Shown: positions 8,049-16,366 of the stretch, in pieces
How the letters are laid out: each line of letters begins with the position of its first letter
Numbering within the stretch: the first letter of the stretch is position 1
Source of the DNA: Streptomyces roseochromogenus subsp. oscitans DS 12.976
GTDB lineage: Bacteria; Actinomycetota; Actinomycetes; Streptomycetales; Streptomycetaceae
Assembly: GCF_000497445.1 (NCBI RefSeq)
Contig: NZ_CM002285.1
Span: 2,722,171-2,757,577, forward strand
Direction: 5' to 3'
DNA: 35,407 nt
Program-made: the position numbers and the translations under genes
The notes under the pieces: model-generated
The model's input: only the letters and a program-made list of their open reading frames with translations
Database searches by the model: none
What the model was told of the DNA's origin: nothing

Positions 8049-8246
8049 CTAGCCGTGCCAGCTGTGCGGCGCCCGGAAGCCGCCTTCGCGTTCCAGCCGG
8101 CGCCAGCCGGCTTTGGCGCGGCCCCGGTGGGTCCGGGTCGACGGCTCGGTGCGGGCGGCCGCGCGGGCCAGGAGGACGGCCGTGATGGCGGCGACTTCCT
8201 CGGGCTCGGCGTGGCCCTTCTCGACGCGGATGTCAGGAGTGCTCAT
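8049..8246 (-). CDS. accE: AccE, acyl-CoA carboxylase epsilon subunit
   Basis: A 65-residue protein typical of actinobacterial epsilon subunits. It has a short variable start (MSTPDIRVEKGHAEPEEVAA), a helix, and a basic Trp-containing end (GRAKAGWRRLEREGGFRAPHSWHG). Epsilon subunits bind the carboxyltransferase beta subunit and stimulate the alpha-beta complex that makes malonyl- or methylmalonyl-CoA. It lies 57 bp downstream of accB on the same strand, the usual order in Streptomyces. The biotin carboxylase/carrier alpha subunit is not in the window. Confidence 0.88.
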   Translation of the reverse strand: MSTPDIRVEKGHAEPEEVAAITAVLLARAAARTEPSTRTHRGRAKAGWRRLEREGGFRAPHSWHG

Positions 8247-8303
8247 GGGTGTCAGTCTCCGTGAGAGAGAGGTCCGCGGGGTTGCCGCGGATGGTCCGCT
8301 CGG

Positions 8304-9899
8304 TTACTGCGGCGGGTTGCCGTGCTTGCGGGAGGGCAGGTCGGCGTGCTTGGACTGGAGCATCGCCAGGGACTTCACCAGGACCTCGCGGGTCTCGGCC
8401 GGGTCGATGACGTCGTCCACCAGGCCGCGCTCCGCCGCGTAGTACGGGTGCATCAGCTCGGACTTGTACTCCTTGACCATCCGCGCCCGCATGGCCTCGG
8501 GATCCTCGGCGCCGGCGATCTGGCGGCGGAAGATGACGTTCGCGGCACCTTCCGCGCCCATCACGGCGATCTCGTTGGTCGGCCAGGCGTAGGTGAGGTC
8601 GGCGCCGATCGACTGGGAGTCCATGACGATGTAGGCACCTCCGTACGCCTTGCGCAGGATGAGCGAAATCCTCGGCACGGTCGCGTTGCAGTAGGCGTAC
8701 AGCAGCTTCGCGCCGTGGCGGATGATTCCGCCGTGCTCCTGGTCGACGCCGGGGAGGAACCCCGGCACGTCCAGGAAGGTGACGATCGGGACATTGAAAG
8801 CGTCACACATCTGAACAAAGCGCGCAGCTTTTTCCGATGCCTCGATGTCCAGGACGCCCGCCAGTACCTGCGGCTGGTTGGCGATGATGCCGACCACCTG
8901 GCCGTCGAGGCGGGCCAGCGCGCAGATGATGTTCCGCGCCCAGCGCTCGTGGACCTCCAGGTACTCGCCGTCGTCGACGATCTCCTCGATGACCTTGGCC
9001 ATGTCGTACGGCCGGTTGCCGTCCGCCGGGACCAGGTCGAGCAGGACGTCGCCGCGGCGGTCCACCGGGTCGCCGGACTCCACCCGGGGCGGGTTCTCGC
9101 GGTTGTTCTGCGGGAGCAGCGAGAGGAGGTAGCGCACCTCGGCGATGCAGGTCTCCTCGTCGTCGTACGCGAAGTGGCAGACGCCGGAGGTCTCCGCGTG
9201 GACGTCCGCGCCGCCCAGGCCGTTCTGGGAGATCTCCTCGCCGGTCACCGCCTTGACCACGTCCGGGCCGGTGATGAACATCTGCGAGGTCTCGCGGACC
9301 ATGAAGACGAAGTCCGTCAGGGCGGGCGAGTACGCGGCGCCGCCGGCGCACGGGCCGAGCATCACCGAGATCTGCGGGATGACACCGGACGCCTTGGTGT
9401 TGCGCTGGAAGATGCCGCCGTACCCGGCGAGCGCCGAGACGCCCTCCTGGATTCGGGCGCCCGCGCCGTCGTTCAGGGAGACCAGAGGCGCGCCGGCCGC
9501 GATGGCCATGTCCATGATCTTGTGGATCTTGGTGGCGTGAGCCTCGCCCAGCGCCCCGCCGAAGATCCGGAAGTCATGCGCGTACACGAAGACCGTGCGG
9601 CCCTCGACCGTGCCCCAGCCGGTGATGACACCGTCGGTGTACGGCTTCTTCGCCTCCAGGCCGAAACCGGTCGCCCGGTGCCGGCGCAGCTGCTCGACCT
9701 CCTGGAAGGACCCCGGGTCCAGGAGCAGCTCGATCCGCTCCCGCGCGGTCAGCTTGCCCTTGGCGTGCTGGGCCTCGGTCGCCTTCTCGCTGGGGCCCGC
9801 CACGGCTCGGGCACGAATGTCCTGCAGCTCGGCGACCCGTCCGCGCGCGTCCGTCGGCTCGCCGGTCGGCTCACCCGTCGTCTCTTCCAAAACGGTCAT
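8304..9899 (-). CDS. accB: Acyl-CoA carboxylase carboxyltransferase (beta) subunit
   Basis: A 531-residue carboxyltransferase of the AccD/PccB family at the usual length. Two crotonase-like halves are visible: the N-half with RERIELLLDPGSFQE, the GARIQEGVSALAGYGGIF oxyanion segment and GPCAGGAAYSPALTDF; the C-half with FLDVPGFLPGVDQEHGGIIRHGAKLLYAY and a KAYGGAYIVMDS oxyanion segment. It transfers CO2 from carboxybiotin to acetyl- or propionyl-CoA, supplying fatty acid and polyketide precursors. ATG start with AAGG upstream. In Streptomyces 'accB' names this beta subunit, not the E. coli biotin carrier. Substrate choice cannot be read reliably here. Confidence 0.95.
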   Translation of the reverse strand: MTVLEETTGEPTGEPTDARGRVAELQDIRARAVAGPSEKATEAQHAKGKLTARERIELLLDPGSFQEVEQLRRHRATGFGLEAKKPYTDGVITGWGTVEGRTVFVYAHDFRIFGGALGEAHATKIHKIMDMAIAAGAPLVSLNDGAGARIQEGVSALAGYGGIFQRNTKASGVIPQISVMLGPCAGGAAYSPALTDFVFMVRETSQMFITGPDVVKAVTGEEISQNGLGGADVHAETSGVCHFAYDDEETCIAEVRYLLSLLPQNNRENPPRVESGDPVDRRGDVLLDLVPADGNRPYDMAKVIEEIVDDGEYLEVHERWARNIICALARLDGQVVGIIANQPQVLAGVLDIEASEKAARFVQMCDAFNVPIVTFLDVPGFLPGVDQEHGGIIRHGAKLLYAYCNATVPRISLILRKAYGGAYIVMDSQSIGADLTYAWPTNEIAVMGAEGAANVIFRRQIAGAEDPEAMRARMVKEYKSELMHPYYAAERGLVDDVIDPAETREVLVKSLAMLQSKHADLPSRKHGNPPQ

Positions 9900-10053
9900 G
9901 TAGCGACCTTACGAAGGACACCAAGGAAAGCGAGCCGTCGACTCCGTACAGTCTCCGGCCCGTTTTCCTGGTACCAGTGAACAGAACCATGGCCGTATGC
10001 AGCCTTTCCGACTGCTTACAGGGCGCTGGTGTTGTAGAGGGGCCACAAAGGCG

Positions 10054-10368
10054 TCACCTGAGAGCCACTTCACATTCGTGGCTGGCGCATGCCATCCCCA
10101 GAGTGACACGGAGCCCCAGACACCGGCCCGCGGACAGGACCTCCACACCGTCGCCGGTCCGGGCCACCGCCCGCACCGGACGGCCCCGGACGATCTCCAG
10201 CGACTCGCTCACCCGGAGGCCGGCTGGGCGGCCCCGGCGCACGACGAGCACACTCGCACCCGCCGAGACGGCCAGATCCCCCACCGTACCTGCCCGCCAG
10301 ACCACGTCATCCCGGCGCCGAGGCAGACCACGGCGTCGCCGGAGAATCACCGGCACAGCAGAGCGCAC
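10054..10368 (-). CDS. Possible small hypothetical protein
   Basis: A 104-codon frame with a GTG start preceded by a modest ATGGAG ribosome site. The middle of the frame (VSAGASVLVVRRGRPAGLRV, then GVEVLSAGRCLGLRV) has alternating hydrophobic beta-like strands and good G/C third-position bias. Both ends show weaker coding bias. No family was recognised. It fills an otherwise long gap upstream of accB. It may be a real gene, a decayed one, or chance in GC-rich DNA. Confidence 0.3.
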   Translation of the reverse strand: MRSAVPVILRRRRGLPRRRDDVVWRAGTVGDLAVSAGASVLVVRRGRPAGLRVSESLEIVRGRPVRAVARTGDGVEVLSAGRCLGLRVTLGMACASHECEVALR

Positions 10369-10457
10369 AAGCTGTCACTCCATGCGACGACGAAATCACG
10401 CTGCGGAGGATGTTGAAAACCGAACCGAATGGGTCTACCTTCGAATTCGACGGATTC

Positions 10458-10471
10458 GTTTAACATTCAAC
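10458..10471. promoter_or_regulatory. Candidate operator upstream of yceI
   Basis: The 14-mer GTTTAACATTCAAC is a near-palindrome, 22 bp before the yceI start and just upstream of CAGGAG. With TGTTGAA at 10411-10417 it could form a two-site operator. MarR-type regulation is only a guess. Confidence 0.4.
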
Positions 10472-10493
10472 AGACACTTTCCAGGAGCACGCC

Positions 10494-11096
10494 ATGGGCA
10501 TCTTCGGCCGCAAGGACAGCACCCTCGAGACCACCGCCGCGCCGGCCGGCGCCGACCTGACCGCGCTGACCGGTGACTACACGATCGACCCGGCGCACAC
10601 CACGATCGGTTTCACCGCCCGGCACGCCATGGTCACCAACGTCAAGGGCAGCTTCGACGACTTCACGGGCACGCTGCACCTGGACGGGACGGACCCCGGC
10701 AAGTCGACTGCCACGCTCGACGTCAAGATGGAAAGCATCGACACGGGCAACGCCGACCGGGACGGTCATCTGAAGTCGTCCGACTTCTTCAAGACCGACG
10801 AGTTTCCGACCATGACCTTCCGCTCCACCAAGGCGGAGGCCCTGGGTGGCGACGAGTACCGCATCACCGGCGACCTCTCGCTGCTCGGCGTGACCAAGCC
10901 GATCAGCATCGACCTGGAGTTCAACGGCGCTGCGAAGGACCCGTTCGGCAACGAGCGCGTCGGCTTCGAGGGCAGGACCGAGATCCTGCGCTCCGAGTGG
11001 GGGCTGACCTGGAACGCGGCGCTGGAGACCGGCGGCGTCCTGGTCTCCGACAAGATCAAGCTGAACTTCGACATCTCGGCGATCAAGAACGCCTGA
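10494..11096 (+). CDS. YceI family protein
   Basis: A 200-residue YceI-family lipocalin-like protein without a signal peptide. After a short leader (MGIFGRKDSTLETTAA) comes the domain (about 25-198) with DYTIDPAHTTIGFTARHAMV, KGSFDDFTGTL, a variant of DSIDTGNADRDGHLKSSDFF and an ITGDLSLLGVTKPI strand. The family binds long isoprenoid or amphiphilic ligands, and its role in Streptomyces is unsettled. ATG start eight bases after CAGGAG. It is monocistronic, between an operator-rich promoter and a 12-bp terminator. Confidence 0.9.
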   Translation: MGIFGRKDSTLETTAAPAGADLTALTGDYTIDPAHTTIGFTARHAMVTNVKGSFDDFTGTLHLDGTDPGKSTATLDVKMESIDTGNADRDGHLKSSDFFKTDEFPTMTFRSTKAEALGGDEYRITGDLSLLGVTKPISIDLEFNGAAKDPFGNERVGFEGRTEILRSEWGLTWNAALETGGVLVSDKIKLNFDISAIKNA

Positions 11097-11141
11097 TCCC
11101 TTGGGAGTTCAGCCGGCTCCGGACCTTCGGCCCCCTGCGCA

Positions 11142-11179
11142 CGCCCGCCCTCCACTCCCCCGGAAAGGGAGGGCGGGCG
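11142..11179 (+). terminator. Terminator after the YceI gene
   Basis: Perfect 12-bp stem (CGCCCGCCCTCC / GGAGGGCGGGCG) with a 14-base loop, 45 bp beyond the yceI stop. Confidence 0.75.
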
Positions 11180-11189
11180 CAGGCGTGCT

Positions 11190-11414
11190 GACGGGCAGGA
11201 GGAACCACGCCCCCGCGATGGACGGGGTCGCGCCCAGGGCTATCGCGGCCAGGCGGGTCGGGAGCACGTCGGCCGCGTTCTGGCCGAAGTAGCCGAGGAG
11301 CAGGGACGGGGCCGTGGTCACGCCGGCCGCCCAGTAGGCGTAGTTGAGCGGGCGCAGCCACAGGGCGACGGTGAGGATCACGAACATCACCGCCACCGAC
11401 GCGGCGCCGGTTTG
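11190..11414 (-). pseudogene. Remnant of a FUSC-type aromatic-acid exporter-like membrane protein
   Basis: About 75 codons on the minus strand read as a membrane-protein fragment: TGAASVAVMFVILTVALWL, RPLNYAYWAAGVTT, LLGYFGQNAADVLPTRLAAI and IAGAWFLLPV. This pattern matches the middle of FUSC/fusaric-acid-resistance-like proteins (RPLNYAYW followed by TRL and WFLLPV). Both the N-terminal bulk and everything after LLPV are missing, and its right end meets an A/T-rich junction. It is far too short to be a working transporter, so it is called a relic. The family assignment is from recognition by eye. Confidence 0.6.
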
Positions 11415-11429
11415 CGTCAGATTCAAAAC

Positions 11430-11488
11430 CGTTGCAACGATTTTCTGGTCTCCACCTGCACTAACTCTGATCAGTCGCAACGATATTT
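11430..11488. repeat. Junction with palindrome and direct repeat between two gene relics
   Basis: Contains the perfect 10-bp palindrome CGTTGCAACG (11430-11439) and a direct repeat, GCAACGATTTT at 11434-11444 and GCAACGATATTT at 11477-11488. It is markedly A/T-rich for this genome. It separates two truncated genes pointing away from each other. Confidence 0.55.
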
Positions 11489-11797
11489 GGCGCGTACCTC
11501 CGACGTGGACATCGCGGACCGGTTGGCGGGCAAACTGCTGCTCATCCACGGCGAACTGGACGACCAGGTCCACCCGGACCACACGCTGCGGCTGGCCGAC
11601 CGGCTCATCGCCGCCGACAAGGATTCGAGCTGCTCATCGTGCCGGGGGTCGAGCACATGTTCATCGACTGCCTGGCCTATGTCTGCAAGCGCTGCTGGGA
11701 CTTCCTGGTGCGCGAGCTGACGGGCACCCAGCCACCCGCCTACCACCCCACCCCCATCACCATCGGCCCCGAGCTGCTCGGCGAGCTGTTCGGCTGA
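11480..11797 (+). pseudogene. Frameshifted C-terminal fragment of an S9 family peptidase (DPP IV-like)
   Basis: The plus strand encodes the end of a prolyl-oligopeptidase-type hydrolase: DIADRLAGKLLLIHGELDDQ with the catalytic-Asp region, VHPDHTLRLADRLIAADKD, then after a one-base deletion near 11621-11626 the next frame continues ELLIVPGVEHMFIDCLAYV (carrying the catalytic His) through RCWDFLVRELTG to a TGA at 11795. Restoring one T rebuilds a continuous S9 C-terminus. The catalytic Ser region and the whole beta-propeller are absent. It is a truncated, frameshifted pseudogene that abuts the FUSC relic. Confidence 0.75.
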
Positions 11798-11813
11798 TCG
11801 GTTGGTCCGGCGG

Positions 11814-13169
11814 TCAGAAGCCCCCGCCGAAGTCGCCGCCCCCGCCGTCCCCTCCCCCGTCGAACCCTCCGCCGTCCCCGAACCCGCCCCCGAAGTCGCC
11901 GGGGTCGAAGTCCGTGCCGGACACGTCACCGCCCTGGTAGTCAGCCCCGAAGTCGCCGTAGCCGGCGCCGTAGTCGGCCGCGTACGACGGGGTCGCCATC
12001 ATGCTGCCGAGGAGGGTGCCGACGAGCAGGCCGGGCAGGATGCCGCCGCCGAAGTAGCCGCCCGCCCAGGGGCCGTAGGCGGGGCCCGCGTCCCAGTAGG
12101 GGCGGCGGCCCTGGTCCGTGTCGACCTCGCGGATCACCGGATCGCGGCCGTCGGCGAGCCGGGTGGCGTCGGCCGCGCAGACGGGCACCTGGCGCGCGGC
12201 GCCGCCGGGCGGGGTCCAGGTGGCGTCGCTCACCGAGGGGCCGTGGCGCGGGTCGAAGAAGCAGGGCGGGCGGCGTTCGGGCAGGGGGCGGCCCTCGCGG
12301 CGGGCGGCCAGCAGGGCCAGCGAGAAGCGGCCGTCCTCCAGCGCCTCGGTGACGGTGCGGACGTCCTCCGGCCGGCCCGCGGCGGCCATGCGCTGCTTGG
12401 CGGTCTCGTAGGCGTCCAGGGCGTGCGCGTAGTCAGCCCGCATCGCGTCGTCGGCGCCGGGCTCCCCCGGCTGGAAGTCGAGGCGGTCCAGTTCCTCGCC
12501 GAAGGCGGTGATGTCCTCGTCCACGACCACCCGCAGCCGGTCCAGGGCGGCGCGCTGCTCCTCCTCGTGGCGCCGGCGGTTGCGCCTGACCAGCGCGTAC
12601 GCGCCCGCACCGCCGACGACCACCACCGCGCCGGCCGCGATCAGAGCCGCGGTGGGTGTCCCGCCGCCGGAACCGCCGGCGCCGCCCCAGCTCTTCGGGG
12701 CGTGGCCGCCCATGTGCGCCAGCGCGCGGTCGGTGAAGTCGGTGAGCTGGGTCTTGGCAGGTTCGCCCTGGACGCTCGTGACCAGGTTCTGCCGGGCCGT
12801 CGCCGACATGACGGAGGAGTCGGCACGGGCGTCGAAGCGGTCGCCGAGGCGGATGCCGTACAGGCCGGTGATGCCGGTCGCCGCGCGCAGGTCGGCGAAC
12901 AGGTTCGCGGTCGGGTAGCCGGCCGGGAGGACCGCGATGAACAGGGGTTTGTTCGCGTCCTTGATGCGTTTGGCGAGCGCGTCGGCGTCCGCCTTCGGCA
13001 GCTGGGCCGAGGCGGCCGGGTCGACGTAGACCGGGCTCTTGCGGAGGGCCTGGGCGACGGAGGAGACGCTGGTGTCCGCGCTCGCCCCGGGCGCGAACGC
13101 GGTCGCCAGGACCAGGGCGAGGGCGGCCAGCAGCAGTGCTGGGAGGCTTCGGTTCCGCAGGGCCTTCAT
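11814..13169 (-). CDS. Secreted/membrane protein with TPM-like domain and Gly/Asp-rich tail
   Basis: A 451-residue protein. Residues 1-31 form a signal peptide ending in GASADTS. An extracytoplasmic domain (~35-150) has VAQALRKSPVYVDPAA and ANKPLFIAVLPAG, like TPM-type or related actinobacterial domains. A Gly-rich linker leads to one TM helix (~173-193, ALIAAGAVVVVGGAGAYALV), then a basic stop-transfer RRNRRR, a cytoplasmic helical region (~195-380), and a low-complexity tail (~385-451) of repeated Gly, Asp and Phe. Cellular role unknown. The ribosome site is weak, but the start is fixed by the signal peptide. It is transcribed towards the upstream pseudogene. Confidence 0.78.
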   Translation of the reverse strand: MKALRNRSLPALLLAALALVLATAFAPGASADTSVSSVAQALRKSPVYVDPAASAQLPKADADALAKRIKDANKPLFIAVLPAGYPTANLFADLRAATGITGLYGIRLGDRFDARADSSVMSATARQNLVTSVQGEPAKTQLTDFTDRALAHMGGHAPKSWGGAGGSGGGTPTAALIAAGAVVVVGGAGAYALVRRNRRRHEEEQRAALDRLRVVVDEDITAFGEELDRLDFQPGEPGADDAMRADYAHALDAYETAKQRMAAAGRPEDVRTVTEALEDGRFSLALLAARREGRPLPERRPPCFFDPRHGPSVSDATWTPPGGAARQVPVCAADATRLADGRDPVIREVDTDQGRRPYWDAGPAYGPWAGGYFGGGILPGLLVGTLLGSMMATPSYAADYGAGYGDFGADYQGGDVSGTDFDPGDFGGGFGDGGGFDGGGDGGGGDFGGGF

Positions 13170-13233
13170 GCCCTGAAACTACCCGAAGCCCCCCATAATC
13201 CGCAGCCTCCCATAATTCGGTATACGGGCGGGG

Positions 13234-16200
13234 CTATGCCGCCCGGTACGCCTCCGTCAGCATCTCCACCGCCTTCCCGTACCGGCCCGTCAGCAGCAGA
13301 TGACCGGCGTCGGCGAAGGGCTTCGCCACCGCCTGCGCCATCCGCTCGCCCGCCTTCTGCTGGACGATCAGCCGCGCCTCGGTCACCAGCTCACGGCCTG
13401 CCCGGTCGTCGCCCTTCCGCTCGGCCGCCGTCGCCGCCGCGCCCAGCGCCTTCAGGGTCGCCGTACCGCCGCGCGACACGCCGGTGAGCGTGGACAGGCC
13501 CCAGCCGTAGGGGAACTGCGGGTCGTACGACGGGTCGCCCACGTTGATCGGGAGCTGGGACTCGGACTTCGGCCAGGTGACGGGGAGCTGTCCGGTGAAG
13601 GGGCGCTTGCCGTAGAGGACGTCGGCGACGCCCTCGCCCTCGGTGCCGGGCAGCCAGGACGCCACCAGCGCGTCGATCGTGCCGAGCCGGTCGCCGACGA
13701 GCTGCGGGCGGCCGGAGACGATCAGCACCGCGCACTTCATGGCCGCGCACACCTTGTCCACGGCCGCCTGGTCGGCGGCGGACAACTGCAGGCTGTGGCC
13801 GTTGCCGACATCGCCGACGCCCTCGGCGTACGGGGTCTCGCCGACGACGACCACCCCGGCGTCGTAGCCGTCGGTCGGCGCGGAGGCGTCCTTGGAGTAG
13901 GTGATGTCCCCGCCCGCCTCGCGCATGCCCCGCAGGATGGTCGTGCCCTGGGTGTGGGTGCCGGACGCGCCCTGCCAGGTGAGGGTCCAGCCGCCGGTCT
14001 GGTTGCCGAGGTCGTCGGCGTTGGACCCGGCGACGTACACCTTCTCGCTCTTCTTCAGCGGCAGCAGCCCGCCGCTGTTCTTCAGCAGCACCTGCGACTC
14101 GGCGGCGGCCCGGCGGGCGACCGCCCGGTGCGCCGGGGAGCCGATGGCGGCGGCGCCGCTGGTGTCGGCGTAGGGGTGCTCGAAGAGCCCCAGCCTGAAC
14201 TTCTGGGTGAGGATGCGGGAGACCGCGTCGTCGATCCGCGCCTCGCTGATCCGGCCGGCCTTCACCTCGTCGACGAGGGTGGAGCCGAAGTCCTTGTAGC
14301 CGTACGGCACCATCATCATGTCGACGCCCGCGTTCACCGCCGTGCGGACGTGGGTGGCGTAGTCGCCGGGGAGCTGGTCGATGGCGTTCCAGTCGCTGAT
14401 GACGAAGCCGCCGAAGCCCATCCGGCGCTTGAGCACGCCGTTGATCATGTCGCCGCGCGCGTGCATCTTCACCGCGCCCTGGCCGTCCCCGACGATGTCG
14501 AGGGAGGAGTACGACGGCATGACCGCGCCGATGCCCCGCTGGACGGCCGTCCGGTACGGCGCCAGGTGGATGTCCTCCAGCTGCTGCCGGGTGACCGTGG
14601 TGACGCCCTGGTCGATGGTGTAGGTGCCGGTGGTGGAGGAGCCGTACGCGGTGCCGCCGTCGCCGACGAAGTGCTTGGCGGTGGCCAGCACCTTGTCGTT
14701 GCGGCTCAGGTCCCGTCCGTCGGCCCGCCCCTGGAGGCCCTGGATGATGGTCTCCATGGACTGCACAAGGGCGGGGTCCTCGCCGAAGGACTCGTAGGAG
14801 CGGCCCCAGCGTTCGTCGCGGCTCACGCACAGACAGGGTGCGAAGTCCCAGGGGATGCCGGTGGCGCGGACTTCGGAGGCCGTCACCGAGCCTGTCCTCT
14901 GGGCGAGTTGGGGGTCGCGGGTGGCGCCGATGCCGACGTTGTGCGGCATGATCGTGGCGCCGGCCAGGTTGTTGTGGCCGTGCACCGCGTCGACGCCGTA
15001 GATCAGCGGGATCTGGAGGCGGGTCGCCCGAGTGCGGAGCTGGAAGCCGTCGATCATCTTCGCCCAGGCCTCAGGGGTGTTGGGCGTGGGCGTGGAGCCG
15101 CCGCCGGACAGGAGCGAGCCGAGGGCGTACGTCGCGATGTCGCCGCCGCCTCCGACGGCGCCCCGCTCGGCCTGGGTCATCTGCCCGGCCTTCTCCTGCA
15201 GCGACATCCGGGACAGCAGGTCCGCGACGCGCTTCTGCACGGGCAACCCGGCGTTCAGATACGGCAGTCCGTGCGCGTCGATGACGATCTGCGGGGTCTC
15301 GGCGGGGGCCTTGGCGCCGGTGACCGTGAGCTTGAGCGGGATGGTCCTGGCGGGTGCTGCGGACCGGCCCTTCCAGGTGGGCACCTCGATCGTCCGCGAG
15401 GTTCCGGACGCGGTACCGGCCGGGAAGGTGAGGGTGCCTTCGGCCGGGGTGTAGTCCCGGCCGGTGGTGGCGGTGCCGCCGTCCGTCGTGTACGTGACCG
15501 TCACCGGCTCGTCGACGGGCCGGTCGCCGGTCGTGGCCAGGGTGACCTTCACCTCGGCGGTGCCGCCCTCCTTGACGGGGTAGACGGGCGCGTCGGTGGT
15601 GACGGAGGCGCGCAGCGACTGGTCGGCCCTGCCGTACAACTCGACGCCGTCCATGGCGAAGTCGCCCTTGGTGCCGGCCGGGAGCGTGACGGCGTAGCCC
15701 CACATCCGCGTGAGCCCCAGGACGTGGTCGATACCGCCGACGGGCTGGTAGTCGGTGCGGTACCGGAAGTCGGTGAAGGGGATCTCGATCCGCTTCCAGC
15801 CGGTGAAGTCGTCGGTGAAGGAGGTCGTCCAGAGCTCTGAGGCCTCGCCGTTCGCGCCGCCGTCCTTGATCTCGAAGGCGATCTTCCGGCCGTTGTCCCG
15901 GCCTTCCCACCAGAAGCGGATGCCCTGGTGGGCGGACCAGTCATGGGCGGGCTGACCGGCGGCGAAGTCGTGGGTGAAGCCGCCGTAGCCGCTGATGTCG
16001 TAGCTGCCGGTGAGGACCTTGGCGCCCTCGGGTGCGTCGGCACGTCCGGTGAGGTGGAGGCTGGGCGGGTCGTCGGCGTCGCTTCCCCAGGTGAAGATGC
16101 CGTCGGCGGGCTGAGCGGCGAAGGGGACCTCGCCCTCGAAGCGGTCGACGGGTACAGGTGCGGGGTCGTCGGCGGCGTGGGCGGTGCCGGTGACGGCGGA

Positions 16201-16257
16201 CAGGGGCAGCAGTGCGGCGAGCAAGGCGCCGGCGACGAGCAGGGCGGTTCTCGGCAT
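13234..16257 (-). CDS. Secreted GH3 beta-glucosidase with N-terminal carbohydrate-binding and Calx-beta-like modules
   Basis: 1007 residues. Signal peptide 1-28 (…GTAHA/ADDPAP). A CBM11/CIA30-like jelly roll follows (~38-210; FWWEGRDNGRKIAFEIKDGG and GWKRIEIPFTDF). Next is a Calx-beta-type domain (~215-305, VTVTYTTDGGTATTGRDYTP), then a GH3 (alpha/beta)8 domain with ATAKHFVGDGGT and nucleophile Asp622 in FVISDWNAID, and a GH3 C-domain with GETPYAEGVGD. A helical tail of ~70 residues (AERKGDDRAGRELVTEARLI) follows. It probably removes glucose from beta-glucan oligomers outside the cell. GGGAAGG precedes the ATG. It is divergent from the GH30 gene across a shared palindrome. Confidence 0.93.
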   Translation of the reverse strand: MPRTALLVAGALLAALLPLSAVTGTAHAADDPAPVPVDRFEGEVPFAAQPADGIFTWGSDADDPPSLHLTGRADAPEGAKVLTGSYDISGYGGFTHDFAAGQPAHDWSAHQGIRFWWEGRDNGRKIAFEIKDGGANGEASELWTTSFTDDFTGWKRIEIPFTDFRYRTDYQPVGGIDHVLGLTRMWGYAVTLPAGTKGDFAMDGVELYGRADQSLRASVTTDAPVYPVKEGGTAEVKVTLATTGDRPVDEPVTVTYTTDGGTATTGRDYTPAEGTLTFPAGTASGTSRTIEVPTWKGRSAAPARTIPLKLTVTGAKAPAETPQIVIDAHGLPYLNAGLPVQKRVADLLSRMSLQEKAGQMTQAERGAVGGGGDIATYALGSLLSGGGSTPTPNTPEAWAKMIDGFQLRTRATRLQIPLIYGVDAVHGHNNLAGATIMPHNVGIGATRDPQLAQRTGSVTASEVRATGIPWDFAPCLCVSRDERWGRSYESFGEDPALVQSMETIIQGLQGRADGRDLSRNDKVLATAKHFVGDGGTAYGSSTTGTYTIDQGVTTVTRQQLEDIHLAPYRTAVQRGIGAVMPSYSSLDIVGDGQGAVKMHARGDMINGVLKRRMGFGGFVISDWNAIDQLPGDYATHVRTAVNAGVDMMMVPYGYKDFGSTLVDEVKAGRISEARIDDAVSRILTQKFRLGLFEHPYADTSGAAAIGSPAHRAVARRAAAESQVLLKNSGGLLPLKKSEKVYVAGSNADDLGNQTGGWTLTWQGASGTHTQGTTILRGMREAGGDITYSKDASAPTDGYDAGVVVVGETPYAEGVGDVGNGHSLQLSAADQAAVDKVCAAMKCAVLIVSGRPQLVGDRLGTIDALVASWLPGTEGEGVADVLYGKRPFTGQLPVTWPKSESQLPINVGDPSYDPQFPYGWGLSTLTGVSRGGTATLKALGAAATAAERKGDDRAGRELVTEARLIVQQKAGERMAQAVAKPFADAGHLLLTGRYGKAVEMLTEAYRAA

Positions 16258-16300
16258 AGACCTTCCCTCGGCTCTCGTGGTTCACTCATGGCTTAGATCA

Positions 16301-16322
16301 TGCCGTGAGTTAACTAACGGCA
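16301..16322. promoter_or_regulatory. 22-bp palindromic operator between the divergent GH3 and GH30 genes
   Basis: Arms TGCCGT and ACGGCA enclose the self-complementary AGTTAACT, and ten of the eleven base pairs match. It sits 44 bp from the GH3 start and 45 bp from the GH30 start, so one bound repressor could control both. The A/T-rich GTTAACTAAC core recalls ROK/XylR-type operators, but the regulator is not in the window. Confidence 0.75.
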
Positions 16323-16366
16323 CCCCAACCCGTCAAGAGTGCACGTCAGTTGAAGGGCGACGCACC

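Larger units (their letters stand above)
9900..10493. other. Divergent intergenic region between accB and yceI
   Basis: 594 bp. It contains the accB promoter (left), a doubtful small frame on the minus strand (10054-10368), and an A/T-rich yceI promoter zone (about 10405-10493) with the inverted arms TGTTGAA (10411-10417) and TTCAACA (10466-10472). Confidence 0.6.

Noticed and set aside
8322..9980. 552-codon plus-strand frame
   Set aside because: Antisense shadow of accB.
13300..15840. 846-codon plus-strand frame
   Set aside because: Antisense to the GH3 gene; composed of Gly/Val/Arg/Asp with no recognisable fold.
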